Counted from the stretch's first letter, positions 1 to 7,648 are shown. The stretch: 22,796 bases of DNA from JBDNJM01 sp041687755 (GCA_041687755.1 JBDNJM010000135.1:1-22796), one strand, 5' to 3'. Notes: generated from the sequence alone by a model not told the origin. Numbers and translations: made by a program.

Positions 1-267
1 ATAGCGGCCCTCGTCCGCAAGCCGCGGCACGATCTGCTTCGGGCTCTTGTCCCTGTACTCTGGACTGTTGGCCACCCTGAGTAGTTCAGCCCGTTCGGCG
101 CTACTGAGCGCGTTCGCGGGCACTTGGCGCGGCCCAGCCCTGCGGTCGTCACCGATCGCCTGGCGCCGCCAGCGCTGTACCGTGCGGACGTCGAGCCCGA
201 CCAGTTCGCACGCAGCCTGCTGGCTGGCACCGGCGACGACGGTCTCGTCGAGCAGGCCCAAAATCAT
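1..267 (-). CDS. IS3-family transposase OrfB, N-terminal part (cut by window edge)
   Basis: Reading leftwards from an ATG at 267, the frame is open to base 1 and gives about 89 residues. It starts MILGLLDETVVAGASQQA, continues with a helix-turn-helix-like stretch (LVGLDVRTVQRWRRQ) and then reads RDKSPKQIVPRLADEG at the edge. This order is typical of the N-terminus of IS3-family OrfB, upstream of the DDE integrase core, which lies outside the window. The ATG overlaps the TGA of orfA (positions 264-267, ATGA on the minus strand), so the two frames are coupled either by re-initiation or by frameshifting, as is usual in IS3 elements. Whether the element is intact cannot be judged from here. Confidence 0.8.
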   Translation of the reverse strand, partial: MILGLLDETVVAGASQQAACELVGLDVRTVQRWRRQAIGDDRRAGPRQVPANALSSAERAELLRVANSPEYRDKSPKQIVPRLADEGRY

Positions 268-812
268 GTCCCGCTCCTCGTATCCGTGTCGTCGTCCTCG
301 TCCCCCCAGATCTCCTGGACTCTTTTTTCATGCGCGATCAGCGCGGCCAGCTCCGCAAGCGCTTTGTCCTTGCGGTTCAGCTCGCGCTTCAGCGCGGCCA
401 GCTCCTTCGCTTCCGGGCTCTGCCGGCCCGACCGAGTTTTGGCCGCCTCAGACAGGCCTGCCTCCGCCGCCGCTTTCCATGCTGTAAGCGTCGTCTCGTG
501 AAGACCGTTTTGCCGCAGGAAGGGCCCCAGCTCTTCGCCCGACATGTCGGCTGCTTCTCCGACCAAGCGGAGCTTCTCGTCCGTTGTGTACTTCTTGCTC
601 CGCGTCTTCCGTGGACGCTTGCCGCTCGGCTCGCCAGCCTTTCCGCTCTCCTGCTCACCGTTCATCAGGCCGACACTACGCGCAGCCCGCAGCCACCGGG
701 AGAGGGTCGGCTGCGAAAGACCGACCTCCTGGGAGAGGGCAGAGGCCGACAGACCCTCCGGGCCCGCCATCCGCTGAATCATTCGCGCCTTGAATCCTGC
801 TGTGTAAACCAT
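264..812 (-). CDS. IS3-family transposase OrfA (DNA-binding subunit)
   Basis: This is a 182-residue protein with two helix-turn-helix-like segments. The first, at about residues 15-45, contains LSQEVGLSQPTLSRWLRAA. The second, at about residues 72-115, contains YTTDEKLRLVGEAADMSGEE followed by LHETTLTAWK. A leucine-zipper-like heptad region follows at about 135-165 (AALKRELNRKDKALAELAAL), then an acidic tail. In IS3 elements OrfA binds the terminal inverted repeats and, when fused to OrfB by frameshifting, forms the active transposase. The ATG at 812 is the only good start before a long non-coding stretch. The element's left (orfA-side) terminus should lie shortly beyond, between about 830 and 900, but without the other end the inverted repeat cannot be paired. 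Confidence 0.85.
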   Translation of the reverse strand: MVYTAGFKARMIQRMAGPEGLSASALSQEVGLSQPTLSRWLRAARSVGLMNGEQESGKAGEPSGKRPRKTRSKKYTTDEKLRLVGEAADMSGEELGPFLRQNGLHETTLTAWKAAAEAGLSEAAKTRSGRQSPEAKELAALKRELNRKDKALAELAALIAHEKRVQEIWGDEDDDTDTRSGT

Positions 813-1212
813 CTACGACTCCAACGCCCCCAAGTTCGGTGGGGGGGAGCACGGCCGGGAGAACGTTCTCCACAAGTTGCCAGTCTCCTCCCCCGGACCC
901 CCTCTTCATCGGGGGGCGTTGCCCCCCGGACCGCCGCGCTGCGCCTCAGCCTGCTGAGGGCAGGCTTCGCGCGGCTCCCCCCAGATTGGGGGTGTTGCGG
1001 GGTGGGGAGGTCAGGCGGCATCTACCCTGACACCGGGGGTCATCGGTTCAAGGGCTTTGAGTCTGGCTGCGGGGTTGGTATTCGTGATGTGCACAACGGA
1101 CGCTTTGACACAGTTGGCCTTTCCCGGTCCCTGCGGCGCGGCGTCTGTTTACGAGCACTCCAAAGAGCGCAGACCGCGCGAGAAACGTGAGCATGATCAG
1201 GATCGGATCTCG
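813..1212. other. Intergenic region between IS end and SGNH hydrolase, rich in short hairpins
   Basis: No convincing gene. The stretch holds the probable IS terminus and its palindrome (858-871). A run of G/C hairpins follows: GGGGGGC-GTT-GCCCCCC at 911-927, a stem of AGCCTGC with GCAGGCT shortly after at about 947-966, and CCCCC-AGATT-GGGGG near 980-995. A TTGACA hexamer occurs at 1105-1110, but no matching -10 box lies 16-18 bases downstream, so no promoter is called. ORFs in this stretch have unbalanced arginine/proline-rich composition and look like GC-driven noise. Confidence 0.5.
858..871. promoter_or_regulatory. 14-bp perfect palindrome upstream of orfA
   Basis: GGAGAACGTTCTCC is a perfect palindrome centred about 52 bp upstream of the orfA start codon. 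Its position inside or at the end of the insertion sequence fits an operator or transposase-binding dyad. No consensus promoter was recognised next to it. The function is inference. Confidence 0.35.
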
Positions 1213-1953
1213 ATGAACATCTGGCGCAGCGGCTTCCGCCTCGTGGCGGGGCCGCTCTTGATGTGGCAGGGCAAGCGCGTGCGCGCGAACACGCCGAAGC
1301 TCCCCGAGCCGAGGGGGCCTCGCCATGGGGTGACTCCGGAAGCGGTTTCCGAAGTGCCCGAGCTCGGACTGCTTGTGCTGGGGGATTCTTCGGCGGCGGG
1401 CGTCGGTGCCGGCACCCAAGGCGAGACGTTGCTGGGCCGTTTGCTGCAGGGGTTGGAGGGACCGTTGCGGGTGCGCTGGCGGCTGCTGGCTTGGACGGGT
1501 GCGACGACCAAGCAGATGCTGGCGGCGTTGGAGAAGTTGGGCGACGAGCGCTTCGATCTCGTGGTGACGGCGTTGGGGGTCAACGACGTGACGACGGGGA
1601 TCGGGCGGAAGGCGTGGCTAAAGCAAACGGGCGAGCTGCACCGCCGACTCCTCGAGCGGCACGGCGCTGACTTGGTCGTGGTCTCGGGGTTTCCGCCGGT
1701 GGGCAAGTTCCCGGCACTTCCGCAGCCCCTGCGCGGATACCTGGGAGCGCGCGCGGAGGATTTCGACGCAGCCTTGCGGGAGCAGGTCGCATTCGCTCCA
1801 CAGATTGAGTTCGTGTCGCCGCCCGCGGATATGGACGTGAGCGCGATGGCCAGCGACGGGTTCCATCCGGGACCGGCGGTGTACTCAGCCTGGGCGCAGT
1901 TCGTGCTGGAGCGAGTGGTCCGGCGGGGAGTGGCGGGCACTGAGATGCTGTGA
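1213..1953 (+). CDS. SGNH/GDSL-family hydrolase (esterase/lipase-like)
   Basis: The 246-residue product has the four blocks of the SGNH hydrolase fold. Block I is LLVLGDSSAAGVG with the nucleophile Ser at about residue 59, block II has Gly at about 96 (WTGATTK), block III is LGVNDV with Asn at about 124, and block V is DGFHP with catalytic Asp 215 and His 218. The family hydrolyses ester bonds of lipids, acylated sugars or thioesters; the substrate here is unknown. No signal peptide is evident; the N-terminus is basic with a mildly hydrophobic patch. The ATG at 1213, about ten bases after an AGGA, is preferred over an in-frame ATG at 1057 because the extra 52 residues are low-complexity and outside the family. 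The final codons and the TGA lie inside a dispersed repeat that starts at 1940. Confidence 0.85.
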   Translation: MNIWRSGFRLVAGPLLMWQGKRVRANTPKLPEPRGPRHGVTPEAVSEVPELGLLVLGDSSAAGVGAGTQGETLLGRLLQGLEGPLRVRWRLLAWTGATTKQMLAALEKLGDERFDLVVTALGVNDVTTGIGRKAWLKQTGELHRRLLERHGADLVVVSGFPPVGKFPALPQPLRGYLGARAEDFDAALREQVAFAPQIEFVSPPADMDVSAMASDGFHPGPAVYSAWAQFVLERVVRRGVAGTEML

Positions 1954-2072
1954 AAAAATGGCGTTGCCCGGCCGGAGTGCCTCTCAGTTGCCTTTGGGTT
2001 CATCGCCTGAAGGCGCTGGAGCGCGAGAGCGCTCACGGATTGCGCCAGGCGCAATGATTCATACTCTCTGAG
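1940..2072 (+). repeat. 133-bp structured repeat, copy A (REP-like)
   Basis: This stretch matches the reverse complement of 15612-15744 along its whole length, roughly 75-80 percent identical by eye with compensating single-base indels. Its core contains three consecutive hairpins: CGCCT-GA-AGGCG (2004-2015), GAGCGC-GAGA-GCGCTC (2019-2034) and ATTGCGC-CAG-GCGCAAT (2039-2055). The first 14 bases are still coding: they give the last residues (EML) and stop codon of the SGNH hydrolase. The copy has the same orientation relative to the gene it terminates as copy B has to ispG. It is probably a dispersed REP/BIME-like or miniature mobile element. Confidence 0.85.
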
Positions 2073-2151
2073 GCGCGCACGCGAGGAGACGCGCGGACTT
2101 GCCGATCGTGTCTTGCTTCAGGACGGTTCTCTAAGTGCCCAGAATCGAGGA

Positions 2152-2581
2152 ATGAAGCTCCGACTCGAAGGTGAACTCGCGCGGCTGGTGTCGACCCTTG
2201 TCGGGGTGGGGGCCGTGCAGATGACGGTAGTAGGCTGTGGCGGGCGGGACGAGCTTCCGGAGGTGATACTGAAGGCGAAGGTGGAGCCGCACACTGGCCC
2301 CTTCGGGGACCGCCGCCTGAGATTTTGGACCTGATCATGGAGGGGAGCATCGCGCGCTGGGACGAAGGCCTGCCCTGGGCAACGGTCGGCTCGGTGTGCT
2401 CGTCTGGGGAGAGGGCAGCACGCTGCGGCTCTCGCTCGACCGCGGGGATCTGTGGGACCTGCGAACGCCGGAGACCGTGCAGCGCGAGGACTGGACCTAC
2501 GCGACGATGCGCGCGCTGAAAGAGGCGGGCGAGCGCGCGCAGCACGTCGCTCTGTTCGATAGAGCAACCGTTGGTCTGTAA
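2152..2581 (+). pseudogene. Decayed fragment of a lipoprotein glycoside hydrolase (GH95 N-terminal-like)
   Basis: Three frames must be joined to read one protein. From an ATG at 2152 comes a leader ending VQMTVVGCGG, which has a lipobox (VVGC). The frame then shifts between about 2285 and 2325 to PPPEILDLIMEGSIARWDEG. Near 2373-2376 it shifts again, by one missing C, into LGNGRLGVLVWGEGSTLRLS followed by LDRGDLWDLR. The joined motif (WDEGLPLGNGRLG...DRGDLWDLR) resembles the N-terminal beta-sandwich of GH95-type glycosidases such as alpha-L-fucosidases. The family is normally 700-800 residues; here only about 140 remain before a TAA at 2579-2581. The single C deletion could be a sequencing error, but two shifts plus the truncation argue for a real remnant. 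Family assignment is moderate. Confidence 0.55.
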
Positions 2582-3053
2582 ATGAGCTGGCCGCACGCAG
2601 AGCCGCTCCTCGGTCGGAGCAGCATCCGATTTTCGGGCGCTCCCGAGCCGCAGCGGCAGCCCCCGAGGGGGCTGCCGCTGAAGGCGGCCGGTGTCGGTCT
2701 GATGTGGTCGGAATCCAGTCGGTTCCAGGTGAGAACTGCAACTCTCCCACCGAACGGCCGATGCCCGACCACGCCCCTGACGCTGCCATGTTCTCCGTTG
2801 CGGTGGCCTGGCGCAGAGGCGTGAGCGAAGAGCGCGAGACTGCACCCGACCCTCGTTTGAACTGGCCTGCTTCCGTGTTGGCTCGGGCCTGTCCGGCGGC
2901 CCCAAAGCTGGACCTAGCATGGGGTTCAGAGCTGGCGACGGTCGGCCGCCCGACGCGGGTGCTCGGCCCTCCACCACAAAGTTCTTCCTGCGCTCGGACT
3001 TGCAGGTCGCTTCGCGGGGGCCAAAACAACATGCAGGCAGGCCAGGTCCAACC
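2582..3053. other. Intergenic region downstream of the ATPase operon
   Basis: Apart from the hairpin at 2651-2680 I see no gene, RNA or repeat here. Reading frames across it are arginine/proline/serine-rich and match no family. It separates the decayed glycoside hydrolase from the end of atpG, and may include further eroded sequence of the former, but no recognisable motif continues after 2581. Confidence 0.5.
2651..2680. terminator. Perfect 14-bp stem hairpin between convergent genes
   Basis: CAGCGGCAGCCCCC is followed after GA by its exact reverse complement, giving a very stable stem. It lies between the plus-strand hydrolase fragment and the 3' end of the minus-strand ATPase operon, so it could act as a bidirectional transcription barrier. 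Neither side has a T-tract, so a classical intrinsic terminator is not proven, and its distance from the atpG stop (374 bp) is long. Confidence 0.45.
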
Positions 3054-3956
3054 TCATCCGCGCTTGCCGGGCGGCGTGCGCTCGGTCAGCGCCTCGAAGC
3101 CCGAGATCACGTCGAACAGTTCCTCGTCGATGCCACCCTGGCGCACGCGATGGGACTCCACCTGCAGGCGCTCAAGCAACTCGTCGATGTTCCTGTCGGC
3201 GCGCTGCATCGCGGCCAGGCGACTGGCGTTCTCGCTCGCGAGCGATTCCGTGCAGGCTCGGAACATGGAGATGAACAGGAACTCGTGGGTGAGCAGGTGC
3301 AGGCTCGCGTCGCTGCCGCCGAGGACCTCGGGGACATGGTGGGTGGGCCAGGCGACGTCGATCCGTCCCTGCAGCCAGCCCTCGTCGAGCGGCAGCAGCC
3401 GTTGGTGGACCGGTGCATAGCCGGCACCGGCGCTGGGTCGGTTGTAGAACAGGTGCAGCTCGTCGATGCGGCCCTGGCTGTGCAGGGCCTCGCCCTGCAT
3501 CAAGAGCTGGCCGACGAGCGGGGTCACGGCTTGGATCGAGCTGGGCACGGGCAGGTACGGCCCGGGCGTCAAGCCGGCGTCCGCCAGCAGCGCCTGGGCC
3601 CGCTCGCCGACGGACCACAGCTGCACGCCTCTCGCGCGGGTGCCCAGGACTTCGATCGCGAGGTCGACCACCATCTCGTTGAATTGGCCCACCAGGCCCT
3701 GGTCGGATCCGAACACCACGGCGCCGATCACGCCGACAGCGCTGCGCCTCTGGGCGTCCGGGGCCGCGTAGCCGCGTTGCCGCAGGCAGGCGCCGAGACC
3801 GAGCTCGACGGTGTGGTAGTAGTCGCCCAGGGCCAGGACCGAGCGCTCGTACTGCTCGATGCTCGAGGCGGCGAGCGCCTTCATGGTCCGCACGACGGAC
3901 TGGAGGTCCACCGCGCTTGCGATTTGCCGACGGAGCGCGGTGGTGCTCTGACTCAT
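3054..3956 (-). CDS. atpG: N-ATPase subunit gamma
   Basis: This 300-residue protein is the central-stalk rotor subunit linking the c ring to the alpha3beta3 head. The N-terminal coiled-coil helix reads LRRQIASAVDLQSVVRTMKA. The C-terminal helix has SENASRLAAMQRADRNIDEL followed by RVRQGGIDEELFDVISGFEA, in the place where standard gamma has the SE.AARM.AM...N and RQ..IT.E..EI..G.EAL signatures. The middle Rossmann-like part is diverged, as expected in the N-ATPase branch. It is the last gene of the operon; its ATG overlaps the atpA stop by four bases (ATGA, 3953-3956), indicating coupled translation. Confidence 0.9.
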   Translation of the reverse strand: MSQSTTALRRQIASAVDLQSVVRTMKALAASSIEQYERSVLALGDYYHTVELGLGACLRQRGYAAPDAQRRSAVGVIGAVVFGSDQGLVGQFNEMVVDLAIEVLGTRARGVQLWSVGERAQALLADAGLTPGPYLPVPSSIQAVTPLVGQLLMQGEALHSQGRIDELHLFYNRPSAGAGYAPVHQRLLPLDEGWLQGRIDVAWPTHHVPEVLGGSDASLHLLTHEFLFISMFRACTESLASENASRLAAMQRADRNIDELLERLQVESHRVRQGGIDEELFDVISGFEALTERTPPGKRG

Positions 3957-5539
3957 GATCCGGGCCGTCCGGCCGGCGCACTCCCGGACGTCGAGCGCTG
4001 CGCGGTCTGACCAGCGGGCGGCTGGAACGGCAGCAGGGCCTTCCGTACGAGTTCGACGATCGAGTCGAGATCGGCCTGGCTCAGCACCCGCGCCGTCTCG
4101 AAGCGGTCGCTCACCTCGGCGGGGATCGAGCCGGCGGCCGCGCGAACAACGCGTTCGGCCTCGCGGACCTGGGCGAGGGGCACCGTGTCGAACAGGCCGG
4201 CGCCGAGACCCAGGAGCACCGCGATCTGGGCGCCCACGGGGACGGGCGCATGTTCAGCCTGGGCCAAGCAGGCCCGGATGCGCCGCCCGTGTTCGATGGT
4301 CTTGCGGCTGCGATCGTCGAGGCGAGCGCCGAAGCGGGCGAAGGTCTCCAGCTCTTCGAACTGGGCGTAGCCGAGCTTGAGGTCACCGGCAATGGCCCGG
4401 TAGGCCGCACGCTGTGCCTTGCCCCCGACCCGCGAGACCGACTTGCCGACATCGACGGCCGGCAACACGCCCAGCGCGAAGAGCGACGGAGAGAGGTAGA
4501 TCTGCCCGTCGGTGATCGAGATCAGGTTGGTCGGGATGTAGGCCGAGATGTCTTCGGCCTCGGTCTCAATGATCGGAAGTGCCGTGATCGATCCGCCGCC
4601 CAGTTCCTCGCGGAGGTGCGTTGATCGTTCCAGGAGACGCGAGTGGATGTAGAAGATGTCGCCCGGGAAGGCCTCCCTTCCAGGAGGGCGCCGCAACAGG
4701 AGTGAGATCTCGCGGTAGGCCCGAGCGTGCTGCGTGAGGTCGTCGTAGACGATCAGGACGTCGCGTCCCGCAGCCATGTAGTGCTCGGCGATGCTGGTCG
4801 CCGCGTAGGGTGCGATGTAGGTCAGGCCCGGCGGGTCACTGCCCTCGCTGACCATCACGACCGTGTGCTCGAGGGCGCCTTGCTCCCGCAGGACGGCGAT
4901 CGTCTTGGCGACCGCGGAGGCGCGCTGGCCGATTGCACAGTAGATGCAGACCATGTCTCGACCCTTCTGGTTGAGAATCGCATCGATGGCGATCGAGGTC
5001 TTGCCGGTTTGCCGATCGCCGAGGATCAGCTCGCGCTGGCCGCGCCCGATCGGGATCAGGGCGTCGACCACCTTCAAGCCCGTCTGCAGCGGCTCGGTGA
5101 CCGGCGCGCGATCCATGATCGCGGCTGCGGGACGCTCGACGGGCAAGCGCTCCTCGGACGCGATCGGCCCCAGGCCGTCGACGGGTCGGCCGAGCGGGTC
5201 GACGACCCGACCCAGCAGCACGTCGCCGACGGCAACGTCCATGACGCGACCGGTGCGCAGCACTTCGTCCCCGGCACGCAGGTGCGAATGCTGCCCGAGC
5301 AGAACGACGCCGATCTCGTGTTCGTCGAGGTTGAACGCGATGCCGAACAGCCCTCCTGGAAAGGCCAGCAGCTCTTCGAAGCCGACGCTCGGCAGGCCCG
5401 AGACCGTCGCAACGCCGGTGGAGACCGCCGTGACGGCACCGACTTCTCGTGGCTTCAGGCCGGGTGAGTAGCGCTCCCGGGCCTGGCGCATGAGGTCGAA
5501 AGCGCCATCGAGGGACTGCTGCAGGCTGTCAGGCGCCAT
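3953..5539 (-). CDS. atpA: N-ATPase subunit alpha
   Basis: The 528-residue non-catalytic nucleotide-binding subunit of the F1-like head has a complete set of family motifs. The P-loop is GDRQTGKTS at residues 174-182. VYDDLTQHARAYREISLLL and RRPPGREAFPGDIFY follow, then SVSRVGGKAQ with the arginine finger at about residue 370. The length is slightly over the usual 500-515 because of a short Ala/Gly/Ser-rich C-terminal tail. Its start overlaps the atpF stop by 11 bases (5529-5539), and its stop overlaps atpG by 4. Alpha and beta form the ATP-hydrolysing hexamer on the cytoplasmic side of the membrane. Confidence 0.95.
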   Translation of the reverse strand: MAPDSLQQSLDGAFDLMRQARERYSPGLKPREVGAVTAVSTGVATVSGLPSVGFEELLAFPGGLFGIAFNLDEHEIGVVLLGQHSHLRAGDEVLRTGRVMDVAVGDVLLGRVVDPLGRPVDGLGPIASEERLPVERPAAAIMDRAPVTEPLQTGLKVVDALIPIGRGQRELILGDRQTGKTSIAIDAILNQKGRDMVCIYCAIGQRASAVAKTIAVLREQGALEHTVVMVSEGSDPPGLTYIAPYAATSIAEHYMAAGRDVLIVYDDLTQHARAYREISLLLRRPPGREAFPGDIFYIHSRLLERSTHLREELGGGSITALPIIETEAEDISAYIPTNLISITDGQIYLSPSLFALGVLPAVDVGKSVSRVGGKAQRAAYRAIAGDLKLGYAQFEELETFARFGARLDDRSRKTIEHGRRIRACLAQAEHAPVPVGAQIAVLLGLGAGLFDTVPLAQVREAERVVRAAAGSIPAEVSDRFETARVLSQADLDSIVELVRKALLPFQPPAGQTAQRSTSGSAPAGRPGS

Positions 5540-6344
5540 GCTGAACAGCCGCTCCCTCGGGTGGTGCTGCCTCGGACTTGGCTGCGCCCTGCTCGTCGAG
5601 CAGCTCGTCGACGCCCTCTGACAGCGATTGCAGGTACTCGGCGACGCTCCAGGCCACTTTCTGTCCGTTCGCGGTCAATTCGACACCGCAGACCAGATTC
5701 GGGGACGTCTCGAACCGCAGCGCCACGTCCATCGAGAGTGTCTCAGCGAGGGCCTTCCGGATCGCCTCCCGTTGGTTGGCTGGCAGGTCGAACGCCGTGC
5801 GCACGAGGGCCGGCTCCGTCGCAGCTCGCAGCGCTCCTCCGAGCTGCTCCCGGGCAGCCGCGTCGAGCTCGCTCACCCGCAGGACGAAAGCTTCGCCGAC
5901 ACGTTCCTCCAGGCTCGCCGAGGCCAGATCGGTCAAGACCTGGCGCGCAATGGAGAATACCTCCTGCTGGGCGCGCGCCGCAAGGGCCTCCTTCAGGCCC
6001 TCCCCCTGGCGTCGGAGTGCTTGCTGGAGCTTGGCGTGCTCCGCTTCAGCGGCCTCTCGTGCTGCCTTGACCAGGCGCACGCCCTCCGCGTCGGCCGCCT
6101 GCGTGGCCGCCTCGATCAGGGCCTCACGCTCTTGGTCGAGGGCCTCGTTCTTGTGGCGGTAGTCATCACGCTCCCGCCCGGCTTCGACCTGCTTCTGCTC
6201 GGCATTCGCCAGCTCCGCGGCGACGCGCGCGCCGCGCGCGTCGACGGCCGCGAGAATCGGCCCGTACAGGAAGCGCTTCATCAGCCAGACGAGGACGGCG
6301 AAGTTCAGCGCTTGCGCCCCGACCGTGAACCAATCGATGGGCAT
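5529..6344 (-). CDS. atpF: N-ATPase subunit b with delta-like C-terminal region
   Basis: The 271-residue protein starts with one membrane helix (about residues 5-28, FTVGAQALNFAVLVWLMKRF, then LYGPI), followed by a long charged Ala/Glu/Gln/Lys-rich helix (about 35-160) typical of the peripheral stalk. Ordinary b subunits stop near 160 residues. Here about 100 more follow, including SPNLVCGVELTANGQKVAWS and VAEYLQSL, which resembles the C-terminal segment of delta/OSCP (GG..L..NG...D.S....L). No separate delta gene exists in the operon, so this protein probably supplies both roles, as known for N-ATPases. Three bases separate it from atpE; it overlaps atpA by 11. Confidence 0.9.
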   Translation of the reverse strand: MPIDWFTVGAQALNFAVLVWLMKRFLYGPILAAVDARGARVAAELANAEQKQVEAGRERDDYRHKNEALDQEREALIEAATQAADAEGVRLVKAAREAAEAEHAKLQQALRRQGEGLKEALAARAQQEVFSIARQVLTDLASASLEERVGEAFVLRVSELDAAAREQLGGALRAATEPALVRTAFDLPANQREAIRKALAETLSMDVALRFETSPNLVCGVELTANGQKVAWSVAEYLQSLSEGVDELLDEQGAAKSEAAPPEGAAVQHGA

Positions 6345-6347
6345 GAA

Positions 6348-6629
6348 TCAGTTGCCCGCGGCCTTGGCGATGTAGTGGTTCCAGAAGGGGTTCGCGAAGA
6401 TGAGGATCATCGAGACCACGAAGCAGTAGATGGCCGTGGACTCGATCATCGCCAGGCCTACGAACAGGGTCCGCGTGATCGTGGCGGAGGCGTCGGGTTG
6501 TTGTGCGAGCGCGGACAGCGCAGTGCCCACCGCGCGTCCCTCGGCCAGTGCGGGACCCATCGTGCCGAAGCCGGTGGTAATACCAGCAATGAGGATGGAG
6601 GTCGCTGCTATGATGGTTGTGTCGTCCAT
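6348..6629 (-). CDS. atpE: N-ATPase subunit c with Na+-type ion site
   Basis: The 93-residue proteolipid has two membrane helices (about residues 5-28 and 52-80) joined by the polar loop ALAQQPDASATITR. The ion site shows Glu30 in helix 1 (GPALAEGRAVG) and Glu63-Ser64-Thr65 with Tyr68 in helix 2 (GLAMIESTAIY). The E-S-T..Y group is the recognised Na+ ligand set of sodium-translocating F-ATPases. A second Glu in helix 1, in place of the Gln of classical Na+ rings, is a mark of the N-ATPase branch. The c ring rotates against subunit a as ions pass. The gene lies ten bases after atpB and three before atpF. Confidence 0.93.
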   Translation of the reverse strand: MDDTTIIAATSILIAGITTGFGTMGPALAEGRAVGTALSALAQQPDASATITRTLFVGLAMIESTAIYCFVVSMILIFANPFWNHYIAKAAGN

Positions 6630-6639
6630 GGGGTCGCCG

Positions 6640-7353
6640 TCAGTTGCTGGGTTGGGGTTCGGGAGCAGGCGCGTCGGTCGGACCGACTTCGGGTTCTCGC
6701 ACGGCGGCCGCGATGTAAACGGTGGCCAGGATCGCGAAGATGTAGGCCTGCACCATGCCGGTGAGCAGGCCGAGCAGTGTCATCACGATCGGGAACAGGA
6801 ACGGCGTGATGGACAGCAGGATGGCGAGGATCATCGTCCCGCTCATCATGTTGCCGAACAGTCGGACCGCGAGCGCCAGGGTGCGGGACAGCTCACTGAC
6901 GATGTTGAACGGGAGCATGATGATTGTCGGCTCCACGTAAGACTTCAGGTAGCCGCTCAGCCCTCGACCCAGGATGCCGAACACCGGCACCGCGACGAAG
7001 ACGCAGAGCGCCAGGCCCACCGTCGTCGAGAGCGACCCCGTGGGGGGCTCGTAGCCGGGAATGACCGTGCAGAGACTCGCTGCGGCGACGAACAGGAAGA
7101 GGGTTCCCAGGAAGCCGAGGTAGCGCCTGGGCTCGGCCAAGCCGACGGAAGCGATCTGGTCCTGGATGCCGAGGACGATAATCTCGAGCACGCCCTGCCA
7201 GCGGGACGGCTGCAGGTCGTTCGAGAGCCTGCGCGTGACCATGCTCGACCCGAGCGCAAGCAGCAGCATCAGGGCCCAGGTGAACACAATCGTGGCGTTC
7301 AGCTTGAGGAAGCCGTGCTGCCAGAAGATGATTTGGTCAGGACTCAGGTGCAT
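6640..7353 (-). CDS. atpB: N-ATPase subunit a
   Basis: The 237-residue integral membrane protein has five or six predicted helices, with the essential arginine at about residue 164 in LAVRLFGNMMSG, the family's most conserved motif. It forms the two ion half-channels and the stator interface with the c ring. The C-terminus ends in a Pro/Ala-rich polar tail (EPEVGPTDAPAPEPQPSN). Its ATG lies 17 bases inside atpR (7337-7353). It belongs with the upstream atpQ and atpR, an arrangement characteristic of N-ATPase rather than standard F-ATPase operons. Confidence 0.93.
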   Translation of the reverse strand: MHLSPDQIIFWQHGFLKLNATIVFTWALMLLLALGSSMVTRRLSNDLQPSRWQGVLEIIVLGIQDQIASVGLAEPRRYLGFLGTLFLFVAAASLCTVIPGYEPPTGSLSTTVGLALCVFVAVPVFGILGRGLSGYLKSYVEPTIIMLPFNIVSELSRTLALAVRLFGNMMSGTMILAILLSITPFLFPIVMTLLGLLTGMVQAYIFAILATVYIAAAVREPEVGPTDAPAPEPQPSN

Positions 7354-7648
7354 GGATCTGTTCCTCGGGGTTCGCGGCCGCCGGCGGCAGCACCAGCGCG
7401 GTCACGACCAGCCTGGCCGCCACAAAGCCGAGCCCACTCGCCAACAGTCGCTGCCAGCTCCCGCCGGAGACCCAGTAGAAGCCCACGAGCACCGCGGCGG
7501 TGCGCACGAGCAGGCTACTGACGATCAGGAGCGCGGGGTGGGGCGACGACAGGCAGCGCTGGACGGTCCACCAGAGGCCGGCAAAGAAGAACGCGCCGAG
7601 CCCGAAACCCGCAGCGAGCGCCAGCGCCAAGAGGAGTACATCAGTCAT
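7337..7648 (-). CDS. atpR: N-ATPase accessory membrane protein AtpR
   Basis: The 103-residue protein has three predicted membrane helices (about residues 3-25, 38-60, 68-88). Arginines lie within the second (SSLLVRTAAVL, about 49) and third (LGFVAARLVV, about 79) helices. This matches the AtpR family found only in N-ATPase operons; the buried arginines have been proposed to interact with the acidic residues of subunit c during ring assembly. Gene order (between atpQ and atpB) supports the assignment more strongly than the short sequence alone. It overlaps atpQ by eight bases and atpB by 17. Confidence 0.88.
   Translation of the reverse strand: MTDVLLLALALAAGFGLGAFFFAGLWWTVQRCLSSPHPALLIVSSLLVRTAAVLVGFYWVSGGSWQRLLASGLGFVAARLVVTALVLPPAAANPEEQIHAPES

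Noticed and set aside
1026..1060. tRNA-like segment with GGTTCAAG resembling a T-loop
   Set aside because: No acceptor stem, anticodon arm or D-loop can be drawn around it; it is a chance match.
1105..1110. TTGACA as a -35 box for the SGNH hydrolase
   Set aside because: No acceptable -10 hexamer lies 16-18 bases downstream.
330..1190. 286-residue plus-strand ORF over the IS element
   Set aside because: It is antisense to orfA over half its length, is Arg/Leu/Pro-rich and has no family features.
2033..2977. 314- and 304-residue minus-strand ORFs across 2033-3032
   Set aside because: Compositionally biased (Arg, Ala, Ser, Pro) and opposite the hydrolase remnant; they reflect high GC content, not coding.
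2919..4010. Long plus-strand ORF opposite atpG
   Set aside because: It is the antisense shadow of atpG, which has clear gamma-subunit motifs.
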